A stretch of 6,009 nucleotides of DNA, from positions 1-6,009 of the forward strand of contig PCAV01000116.1 in the NCBI GenBank assembly GCA_002730675.1, read 5' to 3'. Numbering within the stretch: position 1 is the stretch's first letter; each line of letters starts with the position of its first letter. A program made the position numbers and the translations under genes. The stretch comes from Rhodospirillaceae bacterium. GTDB lineage: Bacteria; Pseudomonadota; Alphaproteobacteria; Thalassobaculales; Thalassobaculaceae. The notes beneath the pieces were generated by a model, which searched no databases, was not told the DNA's origin, and saw only the letters and a list, made by a program, of their open reading frames with translations. Positions 1 to 5,676 of this stretch are shown here, piece by piece.

Positions 1-1
1 A

Positions 2-205
2 TCACGAGCACTTCCAGACAAAACGTGGGCATGTAATAGCTGTGGCGCGGTTGCTCTAGAATGGTCCGCGACCTGTGGAAATTGCCATGCTTTTGATACC
101 ATTATTTGGAAGGAGCCTCCAAGAGTAGAGCAACTCCATACCGTGCTTTTCTCGAAGGGTGAAGAGCTGCAGGCTCAAATTATAGAAAACGAGAAATTAG
201 GATAG
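2..205 (+). CDS. hemY: HemY-like heme-biosynthesis-associated protein, C-terminal end only (5' truncated by the window edge)
   Basis: Reading from base 2 to the TAG at 203-205 gives 67 residues with no internal stop, so this is the tail of a gene that begins left of the window. The fragment carries two CxxC knuckles (C11, C14 and C25, C28 of the visible part) spaced ten residues apart, with tryptophans before and between them, followed by FDTIIWKEPP and a charged tail. This pattern matches what I know of the C-terminus of alphaproteobacterial HemY (COG3898), an inner-membrane-anchored, TPR-containing protein encoded near heme biosynthesis genes; its biochemical role is unsettled. The four cysteines probably bind zinc or iron, much like the rubredoxin-type tail of LapB, which is the main alternative identity. 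The membrane and TPR parts are not visible, so the assignment rests on the tail alone. The gene converges on pntB, with 39 bases between stop codons. Confidence 0.7.
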   Translation, partial: SRALPDKTWACNSCGAVALEWSATCGNCHAFDTIIWKEPPRVEQLHTVLFSKGEELQAQIIENEKLG

Positions 206-244
206 TGATCTGGCTGATAGTGCCCGCAATAATAATTTTTTTAG

Positions 245-1636
245 TTAGTTTAAGGCCTGAACGATTTCGTCGCACATCGATTTTGCGTCCGAAAAAAGCA
301 TCATTGTATTATCTCGGAAAAACAATTCATTCTCTACACCAGCATAACCCGAGGCCATAGACCTTTTAACAAAAAGTACGGTTTTCGCATTTTCAATATC
401 CAATACAGGCATCCCATAAATTGGACTTGAGGGGTCAGTCTTAGCGGCCGGGTTAGTTACATCGTTCGCACCTATGACAAAGGCGACATCAGCTCGTGTA
501 AAATCTTTATTAATTTCATCTAATTCTAATACTTGTTCATAAGGGACATTTGCTTCAGCTAGGAGAACATTCATATGGCCTGGCATGCGACCAGCAACGG
601 GATGAATAGCGTAGCGAACGTCGACGCCATCGGCTTGCAGTAACTCCCCCATTTCGCGCAAAGCATGCTGTGCTTGTGCTACGGCCATCCCATATCCTGG
701 AACAATTATAACTGAAGACGCGTTTTTCATAATAAAAGCCGCATCTTCTGCGCTTCCAGATTTAATGGCCTTTTCGCGGCTTGTTGTGGTGCCAAAGATT
801 TCTGAGCCGTCATCGAATCCACCCAGTATTACACTAAGGAAAGATCGATTCATACCCTTACACATAATGTAAGATAGGATGGCTCCCGATGAACCTACTA
901 ACGCCCCAGTCACTATTAAAAGGCTATTCCCAAGTGTAAAGCCAATGCCACATGCGGCCCATCCGGAATAAGAATTCAACATAGATACCACGACGGGCAT
1001 ATCAGCTCCACCAATTGGCACAATTATCAGAATTCCAATAATCAGCGATAATAAAAATATTCCCCAAAAAGTGCTCTCAATTTGCTCAATGGTCATCCAA
1101 GCAACTAAAGCGACTAAAGTAATTCCTAAGATTGCATTAACGAGGTGTTGGCCCGGGAAAGTTAGTGGCGCGCCAGTTATAAGCCCTTGCAGTTTCCCAA
1201 ATGCGATAATTGAACCTGTAAAGGTTATTGCACCTATAGCTAAACCAATTGATATTCCTATTAAACTACCTGTGCTAATGTCTAAAAAAGTGCCAATTCC
1301 GTAGGCCTCAGGCCTAAAAAACGCGGCTGCGGCCACGAAGCAGGCGGCTAATCCAACGAGGCTGTGGAACCCTGCAACTAGTTGAGGTAGGGCCGTCATT
1401 TTTATTTTTCGGGCTATGAATGTCCCTATTCCGCCGCCGATAATAATTCCAGCAAGAATAACTTCGTAACTCAATACAGTTGGCAGAGTAAAAGTAGTTC
1501 CAACAGCGATAATCATCCCGAGTATCCCGAAAACATTCCCTTGGCGCGCAGTACCAGGCGAACTTAATCCTCGTAGTGCCAATATAAAAAATACGCTGGA
1601 AATTAAGTAGAGGATGGCTGAAATATTATCGGTCAT
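245..1636 (-). CDS. pntB: NAD(P) transhydrogenase subunit beta (proton-translocating, PntB)
   Basis: This 463-residue inner-membrane protein supplies most of the proton channel (domain II) and the NADP(H)-binding domain III of transhydrogenase, which couples proton entry to NADH + NADP+ -> NAD+ + NADPH. The length fits the family (E. coli PntB is 462). Residues 1 to about 265 are a series of hydrophobic helices. They carry the proton-pathway histidine H91 (FHSLVGLAA) and N221 in MLNSYSGWAA, equivalent to E. coli H91 and N222. Domain III shows the nucleotide fingerprint GYGMAVAQAQ (314-323), HPVAGRMPGHMNVLLAEA (345-362), GANDVTNPAA with D392 (389-398), and KRSM plus GYAGV (424-434). An oddity is serine 449 in LFSDAK, where E. 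coli and R. rubrum have glycine. The ATG at 1636 is preceded by an AGGAAA ribosome site and lies 14 bases after the pntA2 stop, so the two are surely co-transcribed. Confidence 0.97.
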   Translation of the reverse strand: MTDNISAILYLISSVFFILALRGLSSPGTARQGNVFGILGMIIAVGTTFTLPTVLSYEVILAGIIIGGGIGTFIARKIKMTALPQLVAGFHSLVGLAACFVAAAAFFRPEAYGIGTFLDISTGSLIGISIGLAIGAITFTGSIIAFGKLQGLITGAPLTFPGQHLVNAILGITLVALVAWMTIEQIESTFWGIFLLSLIIGILIIVPIGGADMPVVVSMLNSYSGWAACGIGFTLGNSLLIVTGALVGSSGAILSYIMCKGMNRSFLSVILGGFDDGSEIFGTTTSREKAIKSGSAEDAAFIMKNASSVIIVPGYGMAVAQAQHALREMGELLQADGVDVRYAIHPVAGRMPGHMNVLLAEANVPYEQVLELDEINKDFTRADVAFVIGANDVTNPAAKTDPSSPIYGMPVLDIENAKTVLFVKRSMASGYAGVENELFFRDNTMMLFSDAKSMCDEIVQALN

Positions 1637-1650
1637 TGTCGTTTCCTAAA

Positions 1651-1947
1651 TCAGCGTTTTTTCTTAAACATTGACAACATTCGTTGAGTTACAATGAAGC
1701 CGCCAAAAATATTAATAGACGCTAAAACCACTGCGAAAAAACCCATGATTTGAGCAAAGTTGGCTTCAGAGGGGCCGGCGGCTATCAGTGCACCAACTAT
1801 AATAACTGAAGAAATACCATTTGTTACGCTCATAAGAGGTGAATGCAAAGCGGGAGTGACACGCCAAACGACGTAGTAGCCGACAAAACAGGCTAAAACT
1901 AGTACTGTAATACCAAAGATAAGTGGATCGACGCTTCCTGGTTGCAC
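1651..1947 (-). CDS. pntA2: NAD(P) transhydrogenase small membrane subunit (PntA2/PntAB)
   Basis: This 98-residue protein corresponds to the C-terminal membrane part of the E. coli PntA chain, encoded separately as in Rhodospirillum rubrum (pntAB). With PntB it forms membrane domain II and anchors the soluble PntA1. Three hydrophobic segments are visible at about 8-27, 43-58 and 64-87. The family signature runs through residues 28-47 ([16 protein letters not shown] then ISS), and the protein ends in a basic KKKR. The start is a GTG at 1947-1945 preceded by AAGAGGT with a five-base spacer, which is a good ribosome site. The family N-terminus (a short lead, then the first helix) also agrees with this start. 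It is immediately followed by pntB. The gap to pntA1 is 112 bases, longer than expected inside an operon, and holds a candidate promoter. Confidence 0.95.
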   Translation of the reverse strand: MQPGSVDPLIFGITVLVLACFVGYYVVWRVTPALHSPLMSVTNGISSVIIVGALIAAGPSEANFAQIMGFFAVVLASINIFGGFIVTQRMLSMFKKKR

Positions 1948-1980
1948 TTTATACCTCTTTACTCAATTCTTTATTTGTTC

Positions 1981-2010
1981 CTTATATATGCCCCGATACA
2001 ACGGTGTAAA
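1981..2010 (-). promoter_or_regulatory. Candidate internal promoter ahead of pntA2-pntB
   Basis: On the - strand the gap between pntA1 and pntA2 contains TTTACA (2010-2005, five of six matches to the sigma-70 -35) and, 18 bases on, TATAAG (1986-1981, five of six to the -10). A second -10 option, TATATA (1988-1983), has a 16-base spacer. A start near 1974 would leave a leader of about 27 bases containing the pntA2 ribosome site. The gap is AT-rich, so chance matches are likely; no transcription evidence is available here. Confidence 0.4.
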
Positions 2011-2017
2011 ATTGTAT
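1996..2017. repeat. Inverted repeat ATACAA / TTGTAT in the pntA1-pntA2 gap
   Basis: ATACAA (1996-2001) and TTGTAT (2012-2017) are perfect six-base inverted copies separated by ten bases. They bracket the -35 hexamer (2005-2010) of the candidate internal promoter. A further partial copy, ATACA, sits at 2023-2027. The arrangement resembles an operator, or it could be a weak hairpin in the operon mRNA. With AT-rich six-base arms in an AT-rich gap it may also be coincidence. Confidence 0.3.
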
Positions 2018-2059
2018 AAATAATACATTTAATACGTTATCGTAGTTTGATTGACTGGG

Positions 2060-3223
2060 TTAAACCGAGGTTGTAACCGCTTCGTGAACGATCTCGCCAT
2101 CTTTTGTTATCATCGAACCTACGATGATTTCATCTTGCATATTAATTTCTATCTTATTTTCTGAACTATTAATAAGTGGTGATACAAAATTTAGCAGGTT
2201 TTTGGCAAAAAGGGCTGATGCGTCAATTGCTACTCTACTAGCCAGATTTGTGCAGCCAATTATTTGAACCCCGTTTCGGTCGACTAACTTATTGGGTTCA
2301 GAAAGCGGGCAATTCCCTCCCTGTTCTACGGCAAGGTCCACAATCACTGAACCAGGCTTCATAGTGTCAACCATCTCTGTTGTTAATAAAACCGGAGCTG
2401 GCTTTCCAGGTATTAAAGCAGTGCAGATGATGATATCCTGCTTTGCAACTGTAGCTGCGATTAATTCCGCTTGTTTCTTCTTGTACTCTTCACTCATTTC
2501 CCTAGCATAGCCGGCGCTCGTCTCAGCTTGTTTAAATTCCTCATCCTCTACAGCAATGAACTTAGCGCCTAAACTTTCGACGTTTTCTTTTGCTGCTGGT
2601 CGAACGTCACTCGCCGACACCACGGCACCAAGTCTGCGAGCGGTTGCAATAGCTTGAAGGCCCGCAACTCCCGCTCCCATTACTAGACATTTAGCAGGTG
2701 GTACGGTTCCTGCGGCGGTCATCATCATCGGAAATGCTTTACCGTAGGTTGTACACGCTTCGATAACTGCCTTGTAACCCGCTAAGTTGGATTGGGAAGA
2801 CAAAACATCCATCGTTTGCGCTCGCGTTATCCGTGGGATTAATTCCAGAGCGAAACAGGTTATATTTTGCTTGGCAATTAAATCAATCAAACCTCTATCC
2901 TTATAAGGTTCCATGAGGCTTACCAATATAGATCCAGATTTGAGGAGCTTCACTTCATCGAGCTTTGAGACATCCTTGTCTTTTGGCCCTATTGGTTTGT
3001 TAACTTTCAAGACAATATCTGCGTTCTCTAGTACCCTCGATGCGTCGTCAAAGATATTTGCACCAGCTTCTCGATATTCGTCGTCTGTGATTGCTGCTGT
3101 GATGCCTGCTCCTTTTTCAATGTTTACTTGAAGCCCCATCGCAATAAATTTCTTGACTGTATCAGGAGTTGCGGCGACCCGCTTCTCGTCTAACCGCCTT
3201 TCTTTTATTATTCCAATTTGCAT
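2060..3223 (-). CDS. pntA1: NAD(P) transhydrogenase soluble NAD(H)-binding subunit alpha 1 (PntA1/PntAA)
   Basis: This 387-residue cytoplasmic protein is domain I of transhydrogenase: it binds NAD(H) and passes hydride to NADP+ on PntB. It belongs to the alanine dehydrogenase/PNT family. The N-terminal motif MQIGIIKER leads to the RQD loop, where R131, Q136, D139 and S142 (in IPRITRAQTMDVLSSQSN) match R. rubrum R127, Q132, D135 and S138. The Rossmann fingerprint GAGVAG is at 183-188, with the ribose-binding acid D206 in SASDVRP; TALIPGKPAP (268-277) and GGNCPLSEP follow. There is no membrane segment at the C-terminus, so this is the three-gene type, not the fused E. coli type. I chose the ATG at 3223, not the in-frame GTG at 3238: the family starts M-x-IGI-KE, and the GAGGG ribosome site at 3236-3232 lies eight bases before the ATG but overlaps the GTG. 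Confidence 0.96.
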   Translation of the reverse strand: MQIGIIKERRLDEKRVAATPDTVKKFIAMGLQVNIEKGAGITAAITDDEYREAGANIFDDASRVLENADIVLKVNKPIGPKDKDVSKLDEVKLLKSGSILVSLMEPYKDRGLIDLIAKQNITCFALELIPRITRAQTMDVLSSQSNLAGYKAVIEACTTYGKAFPMMMTAAGTVPPAKCLVMGAGVAGLQAIATARRLGAVVSASDVRPAAKENVESLGAKFIAVEDEEFKQAETSAGYAREMSEEYKKKQAELIAATVAKQDIIICTALIPGKPAPVLLTTEMVDTMKPGSVIVDLAVEQGGNCPLSEPNKLVDRNGVQIIGCTNLASRVAIDASALFAKNLLNFVSPLINSSENKIEINMQDEIIVGSMITKDGEIVHEAVTTSV

Positions 3224-3231
3224 TGAATGTG

Positions 3232-3236
3232 CCCTC
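3232..3236 (-). promoter_or_regulatory. Ribosome binding site that fixes the pntA1 start
   Basis: GAGGG on the - strand sits eight bases upstream of the ATG at 3223. The alternative GTG start (3238-3236) overlaps this element and so cannot use it, which supports the shorter protein. Confidence 0.7.
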
Positions 3237-3246
3237 ACAAAAAGCC

Positions 3247-3298
3247 TTTATAAATTGAAAGTTTTCTCTCGTAAGCCGACAAATCAGGATTTTTTTTT
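3247..3298 (-). promoter_or_regulatory. Candidate promoter region of the pntA1-pntA2-pntB operon
   Basis: A -10-like TATAAA (3252-3247) lies so that transcription would begin near 3240, leaving a short leader of about 17 bases with the pntA1 ribosome site. The -35 is poor (CTTACG at 3275-3270, three of six matches, 17-base spacer). A run of nine A residues on the - strand (3298-3290) falls near position -50, where an UP element would be. The 144-base separation from the lipoprotein gene argues for a promoter here, but the exact elements are uncertain. Confidence 0.3.
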
Positions 3299-3305
3299 GA
3301 GAGAA
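3264..3305. repeat. Inverted repeat TTCTCTC / GAGAGAA upstream of pntA1
   Basis: TTCTCTC (3264-3270) and GAGAGAA (3299-3305) are perfect seven-base inverted copies separated by 28 bases that include a T9 tract (3290-3298) on the + strand. They lie in the likely pnt promoter region. The long loop makes a terminator unlikely; a protein-binding dyad or chance are both possible. Confidence 0.3.
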
Positions 3306-3367
3306 CCGACTCTTTTTCAATTGCTCCTGGAGTTTATTAGGCTTTTCGGAGCTTTGACGCAATGATT

Positions 3368-4033
3368 TTATTCTACAAGCGAGCCTCGTCGTTCAATTTC
3401 TAACCTCATTATGTCGTTCCTCAAAAGGTTTTGAATTTGTTCATGAGCTTTCTGGCAGGCAGCGTAGTCGGTATTTAGGGAAAGCTCTGCATGACTATTC
3501 TTTTTAATTTGGCAATTTTTGTTGATCTCTGATGCCATGTCATTCCAATTTTTTGTGATGAATGTGGCTTCCTCCGCATAATAGAGGTCTCGCTCGTCTG
3601 CGTTTTTAAATGACTTTTTGCGGAGTACAACATGTAGTTTTCTTGGCAAGCCGGATAAAGGTCCCACGCTCGCCTTACTATGATTGATGTTTTGAATAGT
3701 GATGTTTTGCCTCAGTGCCAGCCTATCTAGTAAACCAAATGTTCTTATTGGAGTTAAAACAATTACCTTATCCCAATAGTTTTCCTTAGAACACCTAACC
3801 TTTATTGGCGGCTTTAGTATTGAGAGGTTTATAAAATGGGGAATGTCTGTGCGTCTAACGGTAGTATTCATCCCATTATATTCACACACCAAGTTCCTTT
3901 GATTAGATGTGGTGAAAGTATACTCTGAAAATTTCGTCAAACCGGGGTTGTCAGACACTGGTTGTGCACAACCCGATATAAGTAAACAGAATCCTGTCAT
4001 TAACTTCGAAATGAAGTTTATGCATTTTCTCAT
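3368..4033 (-). CDS. Putative lipoprotein of unknown function
   Basis: I do not recognise this 221-residue protein. It begins with a basic MRKCINFISK, a hydrophobic stretch and a lipobox-like ISGC, with the lipidated cysteine predicted at residue 22, so export and lipid anchoring are likely; alanine at +2 would favour the outer membrane under the E. coli Lol rule. The mature part has four more cysteines (C50, C81, C174, C193) that could form two disulfides. The stretch C50 to C81, ending IKVRCSKENYWDK, vaguely resembles the short beta-sandwich of PEGA-like lipoproteins (V-x-C then a lysine and an aromatic), but this is only a pattern impression. The C-terminal third is charged and probably helical. 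The ATG at 4033 has only a weak ribosome site (GGA nine bases before). It reads the same way as pntA1 but is 144 bases away, so it is probably its own unit. It is divergent from ctaA. Confidence 0.75.
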   Translation of the reverse strand: MRKCINFISKLMTGFCLLISGCAQPVSDNPGLTKFSEYTFTTSNQRNLVCEYNGMNTTVRRTDIPHFINLSILKPPIKVRCSKENYWDKVIVLTPIRTFGLLDRLALRQNITIQNINHSKASVGPLSGLPRKLHVVLRKKSFKNADERDLYYAEEATFITKNWNDMASEINKNCQIKKNSHAELSLNTDYAACQKAHEQIQNLLRNDIMRLEIERRGSLVE

Positions 4034-4062
4034 AAACGACCATCCAAAACCCTATAAACGGA

Positions 4063-4091
4063 ATATTATCAATAGAGCTTTAGAAGATCAA
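4063..4091 (-). promoter_or_regulatory. Candidate promoter of the lipoprotein gene
   Basis: On the - strand TTGATC (4091-4086, four of six -35 matches) is followed after 17 bases by TAATAT (4068-4063). A better -10, GATAAT (4070-4065, five of six), overlaps it but with a 15-base spacer. Transcription would begin near 4056, giving a leader of roughly 23 bases to the ATG. Confidence 0.4.
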
Positions 4092-4142
4092 AGCCTGTCT
4101 TAGAAATTATCTGAAAGTCCTCGGGATTTGGTTGAATTTTTT

Positions 4143-4148
4143 TATATT
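4143..4148 (+). promoter_or_regulatory. Weak candidate -10 element for ctaA
   Basis: TATATT matches five of six bases of the sigma-70 -10, and transcription from it would begin near 4155, just ahead of the ctaA ribosome sites. No convincing -35 hexamer lies at the right distance upstream, so either the promoter depends on an activator or this is a chance match in an AT-rich stretch. Confidence 0.25.
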
Positions 4149-4174
4149 TTGCACCATATCAGAAGAAGAGGGTA

Positions 4175-5233
4175 TTGGAGCGGAAGTTGGTGGTTAAATC
4201 AGAAAATAGTGGATTAGTGATTTGGTTATCTTTTCTTATAACAATGGTCATATTGATGGTCATTATAGGGGGTATCACGCGAGTAACGGGCTCAGGTTTA
4301 TCAATGGTAGAGTGGCGACCGCTGGTTGGATGGCTGCCCCCTTTAGATGACCAAGAATGGGAAAGAGTATTTAATTTATACAAAAGATCGCCAGAATTTA
4401 TATCACTGAATTCTTGGATGGACTTATCGGCTTTTAAAGAAATCTTTTGGTGGGAATATGTTCATAGATTATGGGGCCGCATGATTGGGTTAGTCTTCTT
4501 TGTCCCTTTGCTGTTTTTTTTAGTTTCTCGAAAAATCCCAAAACAATTGACCCCAAAAATTTTATTAATAACCATCCTTGGTTTCATGCAGGCTTTTATT
4601 GGTTGGTGGATGGTGAAAAGTGGATTGTCTGGAGAACCTTCGGTAAGCCAATATAGACTGGCCACCCATCTTGGAATGGCATTTATTATTTTAGGGGTGT
4701 TAGTTTGGACGCTTATGGACTTAGTTGTTGGCGTTGGGCCTTCGACAACAAATACCATTGTGCTCCATGCAAAATTAGTGTGTGGACTGATTTTGACCAC
4801 AATTTTGGCCGGTGCTTTGGTTGCGGGTCTAAACGCTGGACTTATTTATAACATGTTTCCGTTGATGGGCGGAAAAGTTGTTCCAGAAGATTATTTGGCC
4901 ATGAAGGTAGTATGGCGAAATATTTTCGAAAATCCTGCGGCGGTGCAGTTTAATCATAGGTTGCTGGGAGTGGTTACCACGGTCGCAATCGCGTGGTTGC
5001 TATTTAGGTGTCTGAAGTTGAATACCGCTACTCGTACAAGATCTGCTGCATGTAGCCTCGGAGCCTTAGTTGTTCTGCAGTTCAGTCTTGGAGTTTTAGC
5101 TCTTATAAATGGTGTTCCTCACAACCTAGCGGTAGCTCACCAACTTGTGGGTGTTTGTCTCTTTATCAATAGCTTAGTTTTAATAAGACTATTGAGGGCG
5201 CCCACGAGTTTAGTTAACGCTATCCATTATTAG
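4175..5233 (+). CDS. ctaA: Heme A synthase (CtaA, COX15 type)
   Basis: This inner-membrane enzyme oxidises the C8 methyl of heme O to a formyl group, making heme A for aa3-type cytochrome oxidase. The 352 residues show eight hydrophobic helices (about 15-35, 99-119, 128-147, 163-185, 198-221, 262-281, 289-312, 318-340). The four heme-ligand histidines are all present: H97 in EYVHRLWGR, H165 in RLATHLGMA, H261 in QFNHRLLGV and H322 in AHQLVG. The catalytic glutamate is E94. GGITRVTGSGLSMVEW (32-47) and the AGL-NAGLIYNMFPLM stretch (217-231) are typical of the alphaproteobacterial/mitochondrial COX15 branch. The start is uncertain. The boundary given is the longest, a TTG at 4175 whose GAGGG site is only two bases away. 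A TTG at 4187 or GTG at 4190, six and nine bases after GGAG (4177-4180), is at least as likely and would remove four or five residues. It converges on rpmB, 34 bases between stops. Confidence 0.95.
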   Translation: MERKLVVKSENSGLVIWLSFLITMVILMVIIGGITRVTGSGLSMVEWRPLVGWLPPLDDQEWERVFNLYKRSPEFISLNSWMDLSAFKEIFWWEYVHRLWGRMIGLVFFVPLLFFLVSRKIPKQLTPKILLITILGFMQAFIGWWMVKSGLSGEPSVSQYRLATHLGMAFIILGVLVWTLMDLVVGVGPSTTNTIVLHAKLVCGLILTTILAGALVAGLNAGLIYNMFPLMGGKVVPEDYLAMKVVWRNIFENPAAVQFNHRLLGVVTTVAIAWLLFRCLKLNTATRTRSAACSLGALVVLQFSLGVLALINGVPHNLAVAHQLVGVCLFINSLVLIRLLRAPTSLVNAIHY

Positions 5234-5267
5234 TTGCTGAGGAAAGAACAAATAAGCGGAGGTAGTC

Positions 5268-5561
5268 TTATTCGGAGGCTGCTTGTTCCACCTTTTGGAT
5301 CCTGCGCTTTAAAGTTCTGGCATCTGGCGCCAATTTGGCATTCTTGGTGTTTTTTAAAAACGAGTCCAGGCCGCCCTTATATTCGATAGTTCTGATCGTA
5401 GATGCAGCAACTTTCAAGCTCACCGTTTCACCAAGCGCCTCGCTGATGAACGAAACTTTTTGCAGGTTCGGTATAAACCGTCTTTTATTCTTATTATTAG
5501 CATGGCTGACGTTATTACCTGTCATCACACCCTTGCCAGTTATGGAACATCGACGAGCCAC
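5268..5561 (-). CDS. rpmB: 50S ribosomal protein L28
   Basis: L28 is a basic protein of the large ribosomal subunit. The 97-residue product starts (M)ARRCSITGKGVMTGNN, continues VSHANNKNKRRFIPNLQ, and has the later KGGLDSFL and basic ALKRRIQ-like segment (here TLKRRIQKVEQ), all characteristic of the alphaproteobacterial form. It is close to the family's usual length of about 95 to 100. Only one cysteine is present, so this is the zinc-free type. I set the start at the GTG at 5561, since the family begins M-A-R-R-C and an AAGGAG ribosome site lies eight bases before it. The open frame extends nine codons further to another GTG at 5588, but that reads through the ribosome site and has no family support. 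A good promoter lies upstream, so the gene is probably transcribed independently of the HAD gene. Confidence 0.97.
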   Translation of the reverse strand: MARRCSITGKGVMTGNNVSHANNKNKRRFIPNLQKVSFISEALGETVSLKVAASTIRTIEYKGGLDSFLKNTKNAKLAPDARTLKRRIQKVEQAASE

Positions 5562-5569
5562 GGAACCGT

Positions 5570-5575
5570 CTCCTT
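5570..5575 (-). promoter_or_regulatory. Ribosome binding site that fixes the rpmB start
   Basis: AAGGAG on the - strand lies eight bases before the GTG at 5561, near-ideal spacing. It falls inside the nine-codon upstream extension of the open frame and so argues against the longer reading. Confidence 0.8.
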
Positions 5576-5611
5576 TTTGATAAGTCACTCACTACTCAAA
5601 AGAATAGGGAC

Positions 5612-5640
5612 GATATACGCCACTCTTAATTGAACGTCAA
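5612..5640 (-). promoter_or_regulatory. Probable sigma-70-type promoter of rpmB
   Basis: On the - strand TTGACG (5640-5635, five of six -35 matches) is followed by an exact 17-base spacer and TATATC (5617-5612, four of six -10 matches). Transcription would begin near 5605, giving a leader of about 44 bases that includes the rpmB ribosome site. It sits between the HAD gene stop and rpmB, where a promoter for a highly expressed ribosomal gene is expected. This is the most convincing promoter in the window. Confidence 0.6.
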
Positions 5641-5676
5641 GGTAGCTATGATTTTTCGCAGCGTTTTATTTGCTGG

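Noticed and set aside
206..244. Possible terminator between hemY and pntB (short GGC/GCC pairing followed by a T7 run at 236-242)
   Set aside because: The stem is only three base pairs and is separated from the T run by about ten bases, so it does not form a credible intrinsic terminator.
3224..3238. Five-codon N-terminal extension of pntA1 from a GTG
   Set aside because: It overlaps the ribosome site and the added residues are not part of the family N-terminus.
3162..3362. 66-codon open frame on the - strand overlapping the pntA1 start and its upstream gap
   Set aside because: It is in another frame of pntA1 for part of its length, has low-complexity basic content and matches no family I know; it is a shadow frame.
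4462..4800. 112-codon open frame on the - strand opposite ctaA
   Set aside because: It lies wholly within the well-supported ctaA gene and has no recognisable domain or ribosome site; it is an antisense shadow.
5251..5272. AATAAG / CTTATT hairpin in the ctaA-rpmB convergent gap
   Set aside because: The six-pair stem is mostly A-T with a ten-base loop and overlaps the rpmB stop; on neither strand is it followed by a clean U tract, so I do not call a terminator.
5653..5675. CAGC / GCTG pairing just after the HAD gene stop
   Set aside because: It has only four base pairs and no U tract on the transcribed strand; most likely chance.
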